Positions 1-8,996 of a stretch of 51,650 nucleotides of DNA are shown here, piece after piece. The DNA is from Micromonospora arida (GTDB lineage: Bacteria > Actinomycetota > Actinomycetes > Mycobacteriales > Micromonosporaceae), in contig NZ_QGSY01000200.1 of the NCBI RefSeq assembly GCF_003857035.1, positions 1-51,650 of the forward strand, written 5' to 3'. Within the stretch, counting starts at the first letter, position 1; every line of letters begins with the position of its first letter. The notes under the pieces were generated by a model that saw nothing but the letters and a program-made list of their open reading frames with translations, made no database searches and was not told the origin of the DNA. A program made the position numbers and the translations under genes.

Positions 1-429
1 ATGCTGGGCGCTCGGCTCAGCCCTCGGCTGCTGATGAGCGTCGGGGCGACCACTTTCGCGCTGATCAGCCTGGTCATCTGGAACGGACCGACTGTCACCC
101 GTCAACCCGAGTGGTACATCGGGTTGTTCATCCTGGTCGGCGCGCCTGGCATCGCGTACGCCAGCGGGGCTTTCGCGCAGATCCAACAGAGCGTGCCCGA
201 CACCGAGCTGGGCCGGGCCTTCGGCGTCTACTACGCGATCTTCAATGCCGCACAGGGGCTGGGCATGGCGGCTGCCGGCCTGCTCGGCGACGTGCTCAGC
301 GTCGTGCTCGTGCTCAACGTGCAGGCCCTGCTGTACCTGGCTTCCGGTGCGATCGCCTACTTTGGCCTGCGCTCCGTCGGGCAGCAGCGTCACGCCGTGC
401 GACGGCGCGCCACCGTCGACGTCGGGTAG
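1..429 (+). CDS. MFS transporter, C-terminal part (5' end outside window)
   Basis: This is the last 142 or so residues of a polytopic membrane transporter. It contains about four hydrophobic helices (for example around residues 38-56, 80-98 and 100-122) separated by short loops, and ends in a basic tail, as in the C-terminal half of major facilitator superfamily proteins of about 400 aa. The loop before the last helices carries an E-LGRAFG-like stretch typical of MFS drug or amino-acid exporters. The reading frame is open at position 1, so the true start lies upstream. Substrate cannot be told. It converges on the S41 peptidase gene, with a strong hairpin between them. Confidence 0.7.
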   Translation: MLGARLSPRLLMSVGATTFALISLVIWNGPTVTRQPEWYIGLFILVGAPGIAYASGAFAQIQQSVPDTELGRAFGVYYAIFNAAQGLGMAAAGLLGDVLSVVLVLNVQALLYLASGAIAYFGLRSVGQQRHAVRRRATVDVG

Positions 430-482
430 GCCATGCGCGCGGCGGTTCGGCGGCAGGCGCGGTCCACGACCTCAGTCCGGCT

Positions 483-519
483 GCTGCGTCGGCGGCCTCG
501 CAGCGGCCGCCGACGCAGC
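483..519. terminator. Bidirectional terminator hairpin
   Basis: A perfect 15-bp inverted repeat (483-497 with 505-519) has a 7-nt loop. It lies between the convergent MFS and S41 genes, so it can serve both. There is no U tract, as is usual in high-GC actinobacteria. Confidence 0.75.
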
Positions 520-524
520 CGCGC

Positions 525-1409
525 CTATCCGCCCGAGATGGCCTTGAGTGCCGTGTCGAGTGCCTGGTCCGCCGGGACGGGTACGTCGGGGAGCACTCCG
601 ACGCCCTCCCAGTTGGTGCCGGTGACGCTGTTGATGGTCCGGGCGGTCGGCACGGTCACGAGGATGTGTTCGGTGACCGGGTGGCGGGCCGTCGGATGCG
701 CGCCGCCACGCGTCGTCTCACCGACGACGACGGCCCGGCCGTGCGCCTGAAGGGTGTACGCCACGTCCTCGCCCCCGGAGAACGTCACCGCGCTGGTGAG
801 CACGTGCACCGGTCGGTCCGTGTAGCGCGGCGCGGGCAGGTGCGCGGTCGTCCAGAACTGGCGGGTGGCGCCGGTGGACCGCTCGTAGAAGTCGTTGAGG
901 TGCACCTGGTCGTCGCGGAAGAAGTAGCTGCACCACATCGCGGCTCCCTCCGGTGTTCCGCCGGAGCAGGCGCGCAGGTCCAGGATGAGCGCGGTGCTGA
1001 GGGCGACCAGTTGCATGGCCGCGCCGATCGCGGCGGCGCCTTCGTCGGCGTACGCGATGCGCCGCACGTCGATGAGCCCGACGTTGCCGTCCAGGTGCTC
1101 GACCCGGCGGATCCCCTGGTTCTCCGCCCTGAGCAGCGCGAGGAAGGCGGCCCGACCGCCGTCTTCGTCGGCTGGATCCAGCGACTGCGGCTGGTCCGAC
1201 CACAGCAGCCGCAGATGCTTGTCCGGGCAGACTTCCTGAAGGTGAGCGGTCACCGTCTCGCAGAGCGCCGGCCCGTCGAGGTTGTCGTACTCGCCTGCCG
1301 CGAGGCGGCGCCGGATCGCGGCGTCGATGTCCGCGACCCTCTCAGGAAAGACGTACCCCGCCTCGATCCGGTCCAGGGCCTGCCCGATCATCTGTTCGTT
1401 TGAGAGCAC
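525..1409 (-). CDS. S41 family peptidase (IRBP/tail-specific protease-like)
   Basis: Predicted serine protease of family S41, 294 aa. The N-terminal 80 residues resemble the IRBP-type helical domain and include a KHLRLL segment matching the family's G-H-T-R-L region. The catalytic core has the oxyanion-type LDLRACSGG (about 144-151), the candidate nucleophile Ser211 in TFSGGEDVAYTL, and GETTRGG at 230-236. No signal peptide is seen, so it is probably cytoplasmic, as in many actinobacterial IRBP-like S41 proteins. The GTG start at 1409 has no Shine-Dalgarno but has a -10 like TACCGT 8 nt upstream, which suggests a leaderless mRNA. Natural substrate unknown. Confidence 0.8.
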   Translation of the reverse strand: MLSNEQMIGQALDRIEAGYVFPERVADIDAAIRRRLAAGEYDNLDGPALCETVTAHLQEVCPDKHLRLLWSDQPQSLDPADEDGGRAAFLALLRAENQGIRRVEHLDGNVGLIDVRRIAYADEGAAAIGAAMQLVALSTALILDLRACSGGTPEGAAMWCSYFFRDDQVHLNDFYERSTGATRQFWTTAHLPAPRYTDRPVHVLTSAVTFSGGEDVAYTLQAHGRAVVVGETTRGGAHPTARHPVTEHILVTVPTARTINSVTGTNWEGVGVLPDVPVPADQALDTALKAISGG

Positions 1410-1417
1410 GGCGGGCC

Positions 1418-1423
1418 ACGGTA
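1418..1423 (-). promoter_or_regulatory. -10 box of a leaderless promoter (S41 gene)
   Basis: TACCGT on the minus strand ends 8 nt before the GTG start at 1409, with no ribosome binding site between. This spacing is what a leaderless transcript requires. The -35 is not convincing. Confidence 0.45.
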
Positions 1424-1466
1424 GACCGCAAACAGCCTCATGGCCACCGAGTTTCGCACTGGGGCT

Positions 1467-2132
1467 TCAGGAGCGCGGCAGCATGCCCACGAGCGAGGTG
1501 ATGATGGCGAGCCGCAGGGCTGTCCGCAGGTCGACATGGTGGACCGCGAGCGCCGGCTCGGACTCGTAGACGGCGAGCAGGCTCGGCGGCGGTGTGGTGT
1601 AGGCGGACAGCGCGCCACCCATGATCAGGGTGTGCAGGCAGAACAGCTCGGCGTTGTCGCCGACCTCGGGCAGGTGCCGCCGGACGAGGTCGGCCATCAC
1701 TGCCAGCTGGCCCAGTGCTGCCCGCTTGTGCCGGCGGGCCACCTCGACCGAGACGTTGTGTTCGAGTACCCCGCCCTGCGCGCCGAACAGATCGCAGAGC
1801 ACCGTCTGGGAGGCGAGCGATCGGCTGAGCACGTCGGCCGTCTGCTCCGCCCGTTCCATCGCCGGCCGGCTCAGGTCGACACCGTCGGCCAGCTCCTGCT
1901 CCAGCTCGGCCAGCCAGGTCGTCGTCCGGTCGTCCAGCAGGTCGAGCAGGATCGCCTCGCGGGACTCGAAATAGCGCAGCACCGCCGTCTTGGCCAGGCC
2001 GACCCGCCGGCTCAGCTCGTTCAGGGTCACCTCGGCCACCGGCATCTCGTCGAGCATCGCCGAGGTCGTCTCCAGGATGGCACGGCGTCGGACCTCACGC
2101 TGCTCCTCGCTGCGTGCCCGCTGGAACGTCAT
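1467..2132 (-). CDS. TetR family transcriptional regulator
   Basis: 221-aa TetR repressor. Residues 15-62 form the HTH domain, with a recognition region around VTLNELSRRVGLAKTAVLRYF, and residues 70-220 form an all-helical ligand-binding domain. It is transcribed divergently from the SDR gene. Three similar palindromes lie in the 101-bp shared region and overlap both promoters, so autoregulation and control of the SDR gene are likely. The ATG at 2132 has TAGGAT 7 nt upstream and no Shine-Dalgarno, so it is probably leaderless. The ligand is unknown; an SDR substrate is the natural guess. Confidence 0.88.
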   Translation of the reverse strand: MTFQRARSEEQREVRRRAILETTSAMLDEMPVAEVTLNELSRRVGLAKTAVLRYFESREAILLDLLDDRTTTWLAELEQELADGVDLSRPAMERAEQTADVLSRSLASQTVLCDLFGAQGGVLEHNVSVEVARRHKRAALGQLAVMADLVRRHLPEVGDNAELFCLHTLIMGGALSAYTTPPPSLLAVYESEPALAVHHVDLRTALRLAIITSLVGMLPRS

Positions 2133-2139
2133 GACGCCA

Positions 2140-2145
2140 ATCCTA
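2140..2145 (-). promoter_or_regulatory. -10 box of a leaderless promoter (TetR gene)
   Basis: TAGGAT on the minus strand is separated by 7 nt from the ATG at 2132. Operator site 1 sits directly upstream in the spacer region. Confidence 0.5.
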
Positions 2146-2149
2146 GCTT

Positions 2150-2222
2150 AGGTACCGGCGGTCCCTTGACAGCGTACCGGTGGTACCTTACCGTTTCAGG
2201 CATAAGTTACCGGCGGTACCTA
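2150..2222. promoter_or_regulatory. Three phased TetR operators and SDR promoter
   Basis: Three copies of a palindrome close to AGGTACCGGCGGTACCT occur, with the shared ACCGG at 2154-2158, 2176-2180 and 2209-2213. The centre-to-centre distances are 22 and 33 bp, i.e. two and three helical turns. On the plus strand TTGACA (2166-2171), a 17-bp spacer and TACCGT (2189-2194) form a good housekeeping promoter for the SDR gene; site 2 fills its spacer, site 3 lies just downstream of the -10, and site 1 covers the divergent TetR promoter. The geometry fits one repressor binding the same DNA face three times. Confidence 0.8.
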
Positions 2223-2233
2223 AGGAGCTTGAG

Positions 2234-3148
2234 ATGAAGTGGACCGAGCAGCAGATCCCGCGCCAGGACGGCCGGGTGGCCGTGGTCACCGGCGCCAACA
2301 CCGGGCTGGGCTTCGAGACCGCCCGGCGGCTCGCCGAGCGCGGGGCGTCGGTCGTGCTGGCCGTGCGCGACACGGAGAAGGGCAAGGCGGCCGCCGCCCG
2401 CATCAACGGCGACGTCTCCGTACGGGAACTGGACCTGACCTCGCTGGAATCGGTGCGCGCCGCCGCGGCCGGCCTGCGCGCCTCCCACCCGCGGATCGAC
2501 CTTCTGATCGACAACGCTGGCGTCATGTACACCCCGAAGCAGAGCACCCGCGACGGCTTCGAGATGCAGTTCGGCACCAACCACCTGGGGCACTTCGCGC
2601 TCACCGGCCTGGTGCTCGACCTGCTGCTGCCCGTGCCCGGCTCGCGAGTGGTCACGGTCAGCAGCGTCGGCCACCGCATCCGCGCCGCCATCCACTTCGA
2701 CGACCTGCAGTGGGAGCACTCGTACAGCCGGGTCGGCGCCTACGGCCAGTCGAAGCTCGCCAACCTGATGTTCACCTACCAGTTGCAGCGCCGGCTCGCC
2801 GCGCACGGCACCACCGTCGCGGTCGCCGCACACCCCGGCGTCTCCAACACCGAACTGATCCGCAACGCCCCGGCGGCCGTCCGCCGACCGATCACCTGGC
2901 TCGCCCCGGTGATCACCCAACCCGCGACGGCCGGCGCACTGCCCACCCTGCGGGCCGCCACCGACCCGTCGGTCCTCGGCGGGCAGTACTACGGCCCCGA
3001 CGGCCTCGGCGAGGCGCGCGGCTACCCGAGGCTGGTCACTTCCAGCCCCGACTCCTACGACGTGAGCCTGCAGCAACGCCTCTGGGCCGTCTCGGAAGAC
3101 CTCACCGGCGTGCGGTTCCCGGTGGGCGAGGCAGCCGTCGCGGTGTGA
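2234..3148 (+). CDS. SDR family NAD(P)-dependent oxidoreductase
   Basis: 304-aa classical short-chain dehydrogenase of the retinol-dehydrogenase-like group. It has the cofactor motif TGANTGLG (residues 19-26), a DNAG segment near 95 matching NNAG, a catalytic serine in TVSSVGH, and YGQSK matching the YxxxK active site. The ATG at 2234 is chosen because AAGGAG lies 8-13 nt upstream; longer reading frames would run into the operators. It is divergent from the TetR gene and most likely repressed by it. Reaction: NAD(P)-dependent oxidation or reduction of an alcohol/carbonyl pair; substrate unknown. Confidence 0.88.
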   Translation: MKWTEQQIPRQDGRVAVVTGANTGLGFETARRLAERGASVVLAVRDTEKGKAAAARINGDVSVRELDLTSLESVRAAAAGLRASHPRIDLLIDNAGVMYTPKQSTRDGFEMQFGTNHLGHFALTGLVLDLLLPVPGSRVVTVSSVGHRIRAAIHFDDLQWEHSYSRVGAYGQSKLANLMFTYQLQRRLAAHGTTVAVAAHPGVSNTELIRNAPAAVRRPITWLAPVITQPATAGALPTLRAATDPSVLGGQYYGPDGLGEARGYPRLVTSSPDSYDVSLQQRLWAVSEDLTGVRFPVGEAAVAV

Positions 3149-3184
3149 CCGTGCCGAGGGTGGGCGGGTGGCCTCGAGATTTTG

Positions 3185-3814
3185 TTAGTCGCGGCCCACC
3201 CAGGTAGCGACGCACGCCTCGTTGCCCTCGGCGTCGGCAAGGACCCACCACATGGGCGCGTGCGCGTCGGAGACCAAACGGCCGCCAGCGGCCAGGGCAG
3301 CGGCGATGCGAGCCTCTGCCTGATCGTGCGGGACGGCTATGTCAAGGTGCATGCGGCTGCGTTGTGGGCGCTCCTCGTCCATTGGCTGCAACCCGAAGCC
3401 CGGGCCGCGGCGTGCCGGGTCGAACAGGTAGTCGTCGCCGATCTGGCGATAGCCGAGCAGCGCTCGCCAGAACGGCAGCACGTCCGCGCTGGCGAGTGCG
3501 TCGAGGGTGATGTTGATGAGTTGCACGGCGGTCGGGTCGGCGCGGATGTCCAGCTCCTTGGCGGCGGCCGAGATCCGCCGGGCCAACGTGATGTCGCGCC
3601 GAGTCAGGCTCACGGTGACGCCGGTGCCGCGCAGGTCGACGCTGAGGTACTGCTGCTGGGTCTCGTCGGTGAGTCGGCCGATCTCATCGACGAGCGCGAT
3701 GCCCTTGGCCAGCGAGCCGGTCGGGAAGTGGGCCGAGACCAGGTGGTAGAGGGAGCGCCAGTCCTCGACTCCGTCGGCCGCGTGGAAATGTGCGGCTCTG
3801 ATCTGCGCAGTCAT
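3185..3814 (-). CDS. VOC family protein with N-terminal pterin dehydratase-like domain
   Basis: 209 aa. Residues about 1-95 resemble 4a-hydroxytetrahydrobiopterin (pterin-4a-carbinolamine) dehydratase, ending in SVDLRGTGVTVSLTRRD, but the family's HH-P active-site signature is absent. Residues about 100-209 are a glyoxalase/VOC (vicinal oxygen chelate) domain, with a metal-ligand-type MHLDIAV and a C-terminal EACV. The ATG at 3814 is preferred; a GTG at 3847, 4 nt after the beta-lactamase stop, would add 11 residues. It is the last gene of the rph-bla run, so it may belong to the resistance operon. A ring-opening or binding role is possible; function unknown. Confidence 0.75.
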   Translation of the reverse strand: MTAQIRAAHFHAADGVEDWRSLYHLVSAHFPTGSLAKGIALVDEIGRLTDETQQQYLSVDLRGTGVTVSLTRRDITLARRISAAAKELDIRADPTAVQLINITLDALASADVLPFWRALLGYRQIGDDYLFDPARRGPGFGLQPMDEERPQRSRMHLDIAVPHDQAEARIAAALAAGGRLVSDAHAPMWWVLADAEGNEACVATWVGRD

Positions 3815-3851
3815 GGCCGCGAACCTAACATCGGTGGTGTTACGCACGGCT

Positions 3852-4775
3852 TCACAGCTGGGCGACGACCGCCCGGGTGGCCTGGGCGATGAGCGCGTCG
3901 TCGGGGGTGGCGTCCTTCGTGTCGCGGCTGGTCAACACCGCCAGCACGATCGGGGCCCGGTCGGGCGGCCAGATCACCGCTATGTCGTTGCGGGTGCCGT
4001 ACCCGCCGGTCCCGGTCTTGTCGCCGACCACCCAGCCGGCCGGCACTCCGGCGCGGACCAGCGCCGCGCCGGTGGTGTTGCCCCGCAGCCAGCCGATCAG
4101 CACGTCATGGTCCGCCGGTTCCAGGGCAACCCCCACTGTGTACGCCCGGAGGTCGCCGGCCAGGGCCCGCGCCGTGCTGGTGTCCCGTTTGTCGCCCGGT
4201 GTTCCCTCGTTCAGCGCGGTCTCGTACCGGGCCACGTCGGTGACCGTGTCGCCCAGCGCGCGCAGCTTCGACTCGAACCCCGCTGGCCCGCCGAGGTGGC
4301 GCAGCAGCAGGTTGCCGGCCGTGTTGTCGCTGTAGCGCACGGCGGCGTCGGCGAGGGCGCGCAGGCTCATGCCCTCGCCGACGTGCTTCTCGGTGACGGG
4401 GGAGTGCGCCACCAGGTCCCGTGCCGGGTACCGCACCACCCGATCGAGCTGGGCGTCGGTGGTGCCGTCGAGCACCTCGGCGGCAGCCAGGGCCTTCCAC
4501 GTCGAGGCGTACGCGAACCGCTCGTCGGCGCGGTACTCCACAGTGCGACCGGTGCCCGTGTCGACGGCGTAGATCCCCAGCCGCGCCCCGAACTGCTCCT
4601 CCAGCCGGCGGAACTCCTGATCGGCGGCTGGCGACGGTGCGAACGTCACCTCCGGGCTCGGCGTCGTCCGCGACTCGGTGGAGTCGCGGCCGCCGCCGCT
4701 GCTGCACCCCGCCAACGACACCACTGTCGCCGCCGCGGCCACCACTGTCGCCAGACGCCGGACCGGGACCGCCAT
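3852..4775 (-). CDS. Class A beta-lactamase, lipoprotein type
   Basis: 307-aa serine beta-lactamase. All class A motifs are visible: STWK (Ser91, Lys94 = S70xxK73), YSDN (Ser149-Asp150-Asn151 = SDN loop), ETALN (Glu185, Asn189 = omega-loop E166xxxN170) and DKTGTG (Lys253 = K234TG). The N-terminus is a lipoprotein signal with lipobox LAGC (Cys24), followed by a Ser/Thr/Pro-rich linker, so the enzyme is probably anchored outside the membrane. The ATG at 4775 is chosen because a strong AGGAGG lies just upstream. It starts 22 nt after the stop of rph with no terminator between, so both are probably cotranscribed. It hydrolyses beta-lactams; spectrum cannot be told. Confidence 0.93.
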   Translation of the reverse strand: MAVPVRRLATVVAAAATVVSLAGCSSGGGRDSTESRTTPSPEVTFAPSPAADQEFRRLEEQFGARLGIYAVDTGTGRTVEYRADERFAYASTWKALAAAEVLDGTTDAQLDRVVRYPARDLVAHSPVTEKHVGEGMSLRALADAAVRYSDNTAGNLLLRHLGGPAGFESKLRALGDTVTDVARYETALNEGTPGDKRDTSTARALAGDLRAYTVGVALEPADHDVLIGWLRGNTTGAALVRAGVPAGWVVGDKTGTGGYGTRNDIAVIWPPDRAPIVLAVLTSRDTKDATPDDALIAQATRAVVAQL

Positions 4776-4797
4776 GTCACTCCTCCTGAGGGTGCCG

Positions 4798-7428
4798 TCA
4801 GGGCAGGATCTCGACGTACCCGTCACTGCCGTGCACGCGGATCCGCTGCCCGTTGCGAATCAGCCGGGTGGCGTCGAGCACGCTGACGACAGCCGGCAGG
4901 CCATACTCCCTCGCGATCACCGCGCCGTGCGTCATCAACCCGCCCACCTCCGTGACCAGGCCGGCGATGCCGACGAACAGCGGCGTCCAGCTCGGGTCCG
5001 TGTGGGCCGTGACAAGGATGTCACCCGCTTCGAGGTCGGCCTGCGCCATGTCCAGGATGACGCGGGCACGTCCCTCGACCGTCCCGGAGGACACCGGCAC
5101 ACCGGCCAGGGCGCCGGCCGGCACGTCGTCGCGTCGGTACGACCCAGTGATCGCCTCGCCGTCGGAGGTCAGCACCCGGGGCGGGGTGAGCGCCTGGTGC
5201 GACCGGAAGGCGTCCCGGCGCTGCCGGATCAGCTCGTCGTCCACCCGGTGCGAGCGCACCACCTCGTGGAACTCCTGGAACGTGAGGTAGAAGACGTCTT
5301 CGGTCTCGGTGAGCACCCCGGCGCCTACCAGGCGCTCGGCCTCTGCCAGCAGGGCCTGCTTGTAGACGAAGTAGCGGCTGATGATGTCGTACTTCGGGTA
5401 CTCCCGATAGCCGATGAAGGCCCGCACCCGGTCGATCATCCGCGCGGCCTCGTCGGCCTTCTGCTGCCCGTCCGGCAGCGCCCGCAGGCGCGTCAACACC
5501 TCCTGTGCCTGCTGCCGCGCCTTCTGCCGGCCCTGCTCGAAGCGCCGCCGGGCTGCGCCCGGCTCGAAGAGCTTGATGTTGTCCAGCAGCACGGGCACGA
5601 GCGTGCCGGGGCGTTCGCTCCACCGCGGCCTGGTGATGTCGATCTCGCCGACGCAGCGCATCCCGTACCGGTCGAGGTACGCCTCGATGGCGGCGCGCGC
5701 CTCGGCCCCGCCCGTGACCTTCGGCAGGTCGTCGAGGAAGTCGTCGTGCGCGACGTCCTGGAGGAACGCGACCACCTCCGGATACGGACGGATCACGTCG
5801 GCGACGTCGAGCAACGCCAGCCCCATCTCCGACGTGACGTTGCCGGGGGCGGAGAGGGTGAGGGTGTCCGCGGCGTTCTTGTCGCCCAGCCACTCGTGCA
5901 GCCGGTCGTTGAGCCACCAGGTGGCCTCCATGCCCGCCATGATCGCCTGCATGTTCAACGGATCACTGAGGACCCGCTTGTGCTCCTGGAACGCCTCATG
6001 CAGGAAGTCGAACAGCGCCGTACCGGTCACCGTCGCGATGTTGCGTCGCAGGGCGGCGATGGAGGCCTCGCTCCGCTCGATCAGCTGGGGAACGATGGCC
6101 GGGTCGGCCTCGCCCGAGGTGGACGGGCCGCCGGTCGTCGGCCCACCCCGACCGGCCTGGTCCGGCAGCGTCGGAACGAAGTCCCGGCGGTCGAGCAGGG
6201 TCTCCAGCGCGTCGCGCATCAGCGGATCGTCGCGCCCCGCCATCTTCAGAAAGCCCGCGCGGCTGGCGGGGGAGGCCAACAGTCGAGTGGCGTCGACGAA
6301 CAACCTCCCGCCGGCCGCCAGCATCGGGGCCATGGCGGTCAGCTGCCACATGGAGAGCCCCAGCGGCCGCATGGCGTCGGTCATCATCTGCTGGTGACCG
6401 ACCGAGAGATAGACGTGGTTCTCCTGGTCATCGGCCGCCGGGATCGGGAACAGCGTGGTGATCGGCCGGCTCTGCACGATCTGGAAGTCGTCGTCGACCA
6501 GGCACCATTCGATGTCCTGCGGGCGGCCGAAGTGCGCCTCGATCCGTCGCCCGATCCGCACCAGCCGCAGCGCCTGAGCCTGCGTCAGCGCCGGCTGCTC
6601 CTGCCGCTGCGGGTCGATGGCCACCTCCCGCGTCCCGCCCTCCGGCAGCGCGGCGACGGCACGCTCTTTCGCGGCGACCGTGCTGGCGACGACCTCACCG
6701 TCGCGCACCGTGAAGACGTCCGGGTTCACCAGGCCGGACACCAGGGCCTCGCCGAGGCCGAAGCTGGCGTCCACTGTCGCGACCTTCCGGTTGCCCGTCA
6801 CCGGGTCCGCCGTGAACAGGATGCCGGAGGCATCCGGGAAAACCATCTGCTGTACGACGACAGCCATCTGCACGGTCCGGTGGTCGATGCCGTTGCGCAG
6901 GCGGTAGATGACGGCCCGCTCGGTGAACAGCGACGCCCAGCACCGGCTGACGTGCCGCAGGATCGCCTCCGGCCCCACCACGTTCAGGTACGTGTCCTGC
7001 TGCCCGGCGAAGGACGCCGTCGGCGTGTCCTCCGCCGTCGCGCTGGACCGCACGGCGTAGGCGGCCCGCTCGCCGAACCGGGCGAGCGCGCCGGTGATCG
7101 CGGCGGCCAGGTCGCCCGGAATCGGTGTCTCCTCGACGCTGCGGCGGATCTCCGCGCTGAGCGTGCTGATCGCCTCCCGGTCGTCCGGGCTCAGGTGCGA
7201 CAGCTGATCGAGCCGATCGTCGATCGACGGCGTCTGCGCCATGATCCGCCGGAAGGCGGCCGTCGTGACGCAGAACCCCGCCGGCACCCGGATGCCGTCG
7301 ATCCGGGACAGCGCGCCCAGGTGCGCGGCCTTGCCGCCGACGACCGACACCTGCGTCTCGTCGACCTCTCGAAGATCCAACAGTGGTGCCCGGTCGCTGC
7401 GGTCCCCGTCCATCGACAACACACCCAC
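4798..7428 (-). CDS. rph: Rifamycin-inactivating phosphotransferase Rph
   Basis: 876-aa dikinase-like enzyme that inactivates rifamycins by ATP-dependent phosphorylation of the ansa-chain hydroxyl through a phosphohistidine. The N-terminal ATP-binding domain begins with VGGKAAHLG and [10 protein letters not shown] (about residues 30-60) and includes [19 protein letters not shown]. The middle is the rifamycin-binding region. The C-terminal swivel domain has the catalytic His834 in [18 protein letters not shown]. Length matches characterised Rph proteins (about 865 aa). The GTG at 7428 has GGGGGC upstream; an ATG at 7413 is the alternative. A rifamycin-associated element lies 58 bp upstream, which supports the assignment over generic PEP synthase. 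Confidence 0.92.
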   Translation of the reverse strand: MGVLSMDGDRSDRAPLLDLREVDETQVSVVGGKAAHLGALSRIDGIRVPAGFCVTTAAFRRIMAQTPSIDDRLDQLSHLSPDDREAISTLSAEIRRSVEETPIPGDLAAAITGALARFGERAAYAVRSSATAEDTPTASFAGQQDTYLNVVGPEAILRHVSRCWASLFTERAVIYRLRNGIDHRTVQMAVVVQQMVFPDASGILFTADPVTGNRKVATVDASFGLGEALVSGLVNPDVFTVRDGEVVASTVAAKERAVAALPEGGTREVAIDPQRQEQPALTQAQALRLVRIGRRIEAHFGRPQDIEWCLVDDDFQIVQSRPITTLFPIPAADDQENHVYLSVGHQQMMTDAMRPLGLSMWQLTAMAPMLAAGGRLFVDATRLLASPASRAGFLKMAGRDDPLMRDALETLLDRRDFVPTLPDQAGRGGPTTGGPSTSGEADPAIVPQLIERSEASIAALRRNIATVTGTALFDFLHEAFQEHKRVLSDPLNMQAIMAGMEATWWLNDRLHEWLGDKNAADTLTLSAPGNVTSEMGLALLDVADVIRPYPEVVAFLQDVAHDDFLDDLPKVTGGAEARAAIEAYLDRYGMRCVGEIDITRPRWSERPGTLVPVLLDNIKLFEPGAARRRFEQGRQKARQQAQEVLTRLRALPDGQQKADEAARMIDRVRAFIGYREYPKYDIISRYFVYKQALLAEAERLVGAGVLTETEDVFYLTFQEFHEVVRSHRVDDELIRQRRDAFRSHQALTPPRVLTSDGEAITGSYRRDDVPAGALAGVPVSSGTVEGRARVILDMAQADLEAGDILVTAHTDPSWTPLFVGIAGLVTEVGGLMTHGAVIAREYGLPAVVSVLDATRLIRNGQRIRVHGSDGYVEILP

Positions 7429-7485
7429 GTCGCGCCCCCGTTACCTCGTTCGTGCTGGTCCGGCCGCCGATTCTGCGTCACGACC

Positions 7486-7506
7486 GGGGTCTTGCCGCAA
7501 GCCCCC
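7486..7506 (-). promoter_or_regulatory. Rifamycin-associated element (RAE)
   Basis: An inverted repeat centred on 7496, with core CTTGCCGCAAG (7491-7501) flanked by GGGG and CCCCC runs. On the minus strand it reads GGGGGCTTGCGGCAAGACCC, matching the RAE known upstream of rifamycin-inactivating genes in actinomycetes, where it is needed for rifamycin induction. It lies upstream of rph in the sense direction. Confidence 0.85.
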
Positions 7507-7610
7507 AGGTGCGGTATACGTTAGAAGTGGCAGGGAGAGTGATCTCCTTGCCGCTTGTTTTTGTGCCGCTTGTCCTTGCCGGGGCGGCCGAGCCGGCGAG
7601 CGGGCCCCGT

Positions 7611-8312
7611 TCAGTCGTAGGGGAGTCGGCGCGGCTCGATTCTCAGCCCTCGGCCGAGCTGCCAGGAGGCGGTGGGCCAGGCCGCGACGAAGCCGGCTAT
7701 CAGCCCGAGCTGACCGGCGAACCAGAACGTGGGGCTGTCGGGTCGCAGGTGTGGCTCCGGAAAGACCACGCGATGCGCGAGGGTCAGCCACACGAACAAC
7801 GCCACCTCGAACATGGTGATGGTCAGCAGCTCGATCCTGCCGACGTTCGACAGCGCGTGCCAGACCTTCCCCAGGCTGCGACCCGGCCCGGCGAAGTACC
7901 GGAAGAGAACGGCGATCGTCACCGCCGTCAGATAGTCGCCGGCGTAGCCGACCCACAGCGGGTCCTCGGCCGGGTCGAATCTCACGGCGTACAGGGCGAC
8001 CTCGGCGACGACGAAGCCGAGAGCACAGTGTGCACCGCAGCGGGACACATGGGTGACGACGATGCCCCGGCGGGGCCGTCGCGGGTGCCCCTCCTGCCGC
8101 CGTCGAGAGAACGCCTCGGGCCTGCCCCAGTTCCAGTAGAGGCGGACGGCGGCCGGGCCGATGTAGAGGACGGTCACCAGCCAGACGATCTCCATGACCC
8201 GGACCGGCTGACGGTGTCCGCGCAGATAGGTGTCGGCCAGCACGACCGCGAAGCTGACGACGCCGACCGCGAGCGAAGCCCAGGAGAGCGCTACGAGCCA
8301 GGTTGGCTGCAT
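7611..8312 (-). CDS. DUF4396 domain-containing membrane protein
   Basis: 233-aa integral membrane protein with about five to six hydrophobic helices (for example residues 7-27, 42-58, 95-113, 128-142 and 165-185). The segment VSRCGAHCALGFVVAEV (about 88-104) matches the Cys-rich helix of DUF4396, where two cysteines and a Gly-Ala/His step are conserved. The ATG at 8312 has GGAAGGGG upstream. The two cysteines and histidine suggest metal or redox chemistry in the membrane, but no function is established. It sits between rph and a TetR gene on the same strand with more than 100 bp either side, so it is probably a separate unit. Confidence 0.75.
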   Translation of the reverse strand: MQPTWLVALSWASLAVGVVSFAVVLADTYLRGHRQPVRVMEIVWLVTVLYIGPAAVRLYWNWGRPEAFSRRRQEGHPRRPRRGIVVTHVSRCGAHCALGFVVAEVALYAVRFDPAEDPLWVGYAGDYLTAVTIAVLFRYFAGPGRSLGKVWHALSNVGRIELLTITMFEVALFVWLTLAHRVVFPEPHLRPDSPTFWFAGQLGLIAGFVAAWPTASWQLGRGLRIEPRRLPYD

Positions 8313-8457
8313 CCCCGCCCCTTCCGCCAGCCGGGCGAGTCTTTCATGTCGTACTCGTCCGGATCGGCGGATCGGGCGTTCCCGCGTGCGGGCGCGGACG
8401 GATCAACCCTCCCCGGCCTCGCCGCCGGTCCGTCGTGGAGCCTGCCGTCCGCTGCGG

Positions 8458-8994
8458 TCAGTCGCGCTTCAGGCCGGCGAAGACGACCGTGAGCGTACGG
8501 GCTTGCAACTGCTGGTCCCACCCGCCATGCAGCGCGCCCTGGCACAGGCTGGTGAGGAGCGCCATCGTCTCGGGAAGCCGTACCGAGTCGGCGACGGCTC
8601 CGGCGGCTCGCGCCTGTTCCAGCAGCCTGCCCACCGCCTCCTCCAGGTGACCTACCGCGTCGGGAAGCCGGATGTCCACCCCGGACCCGGCGAGCAGGTC
8701 GACGACGGTCTTCTTCGCGGCGGCCTGCGCCACCAGGTGGGTGAAGAACGTGAAGAGGTCGCGTTTCCCGGCCTCCTCGACGAGTTGCGCGAGCAGTCGC
8801 TTCATGATCGCGGCGAGCAGGTCGTCCTTGGTGGGGAAGTGCCGAAAGACCGTACCGATGGCAACGCCGGCCCTCCGAGCAACCTCCTCGGTGGACGCGC
8901 GGGTGCCGAACTCGGCGAAGATCGCCTCGGCGGCGTCGAGGATGCGTGCCCGGTTGCGCTGCGCGTCGGCACGCAGCGGCGACCCCTCTATCAA
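8458..8994 (-). CDS. TetR family transcriptional regulator
   Basis: 178-aa TetR repressor with the HTH in residues 12-58 (RILDAAEAIFAEFGTRAS, then a VFRHFPTKDDLL region) and a helical C-terminal ligand-binding domain. The start is a TTG at 8994, chosen because GGAG lies 7-8 nt upstream and the HTH would be cut by later starts. That Shine-Dalgarno is part of an operator-like palindrome. It is divergent from the SnoaL-like gene, which it probably controls together with itself. Confidence 0.85.
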   Translation of the reverse strand: MIEGSPLRADAQRNRARILDAAEAIFAEFGTRASTEEVARRAGVAIGTVFRHFPTKDDLLAAIMKRLLAQLVEEAGKRDLFTFFTHLVAQAAAKKTVVDLLAGSGVDIRLPDAVGHLEEAVGRLLEQARAAGAVADSVRLPETMALLTSLCQGALHGGWDQQLQARTLTVVFAGLKRD

Positions 8995-8996
8995 AG

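Noticed and set aside
4678..7524. A 948-codon open frame antisense to rph
   Set aside because: It is a shadow of the high-GC codon bias; the rph frame has all family motifs, a ribosome binding site and an RAE.
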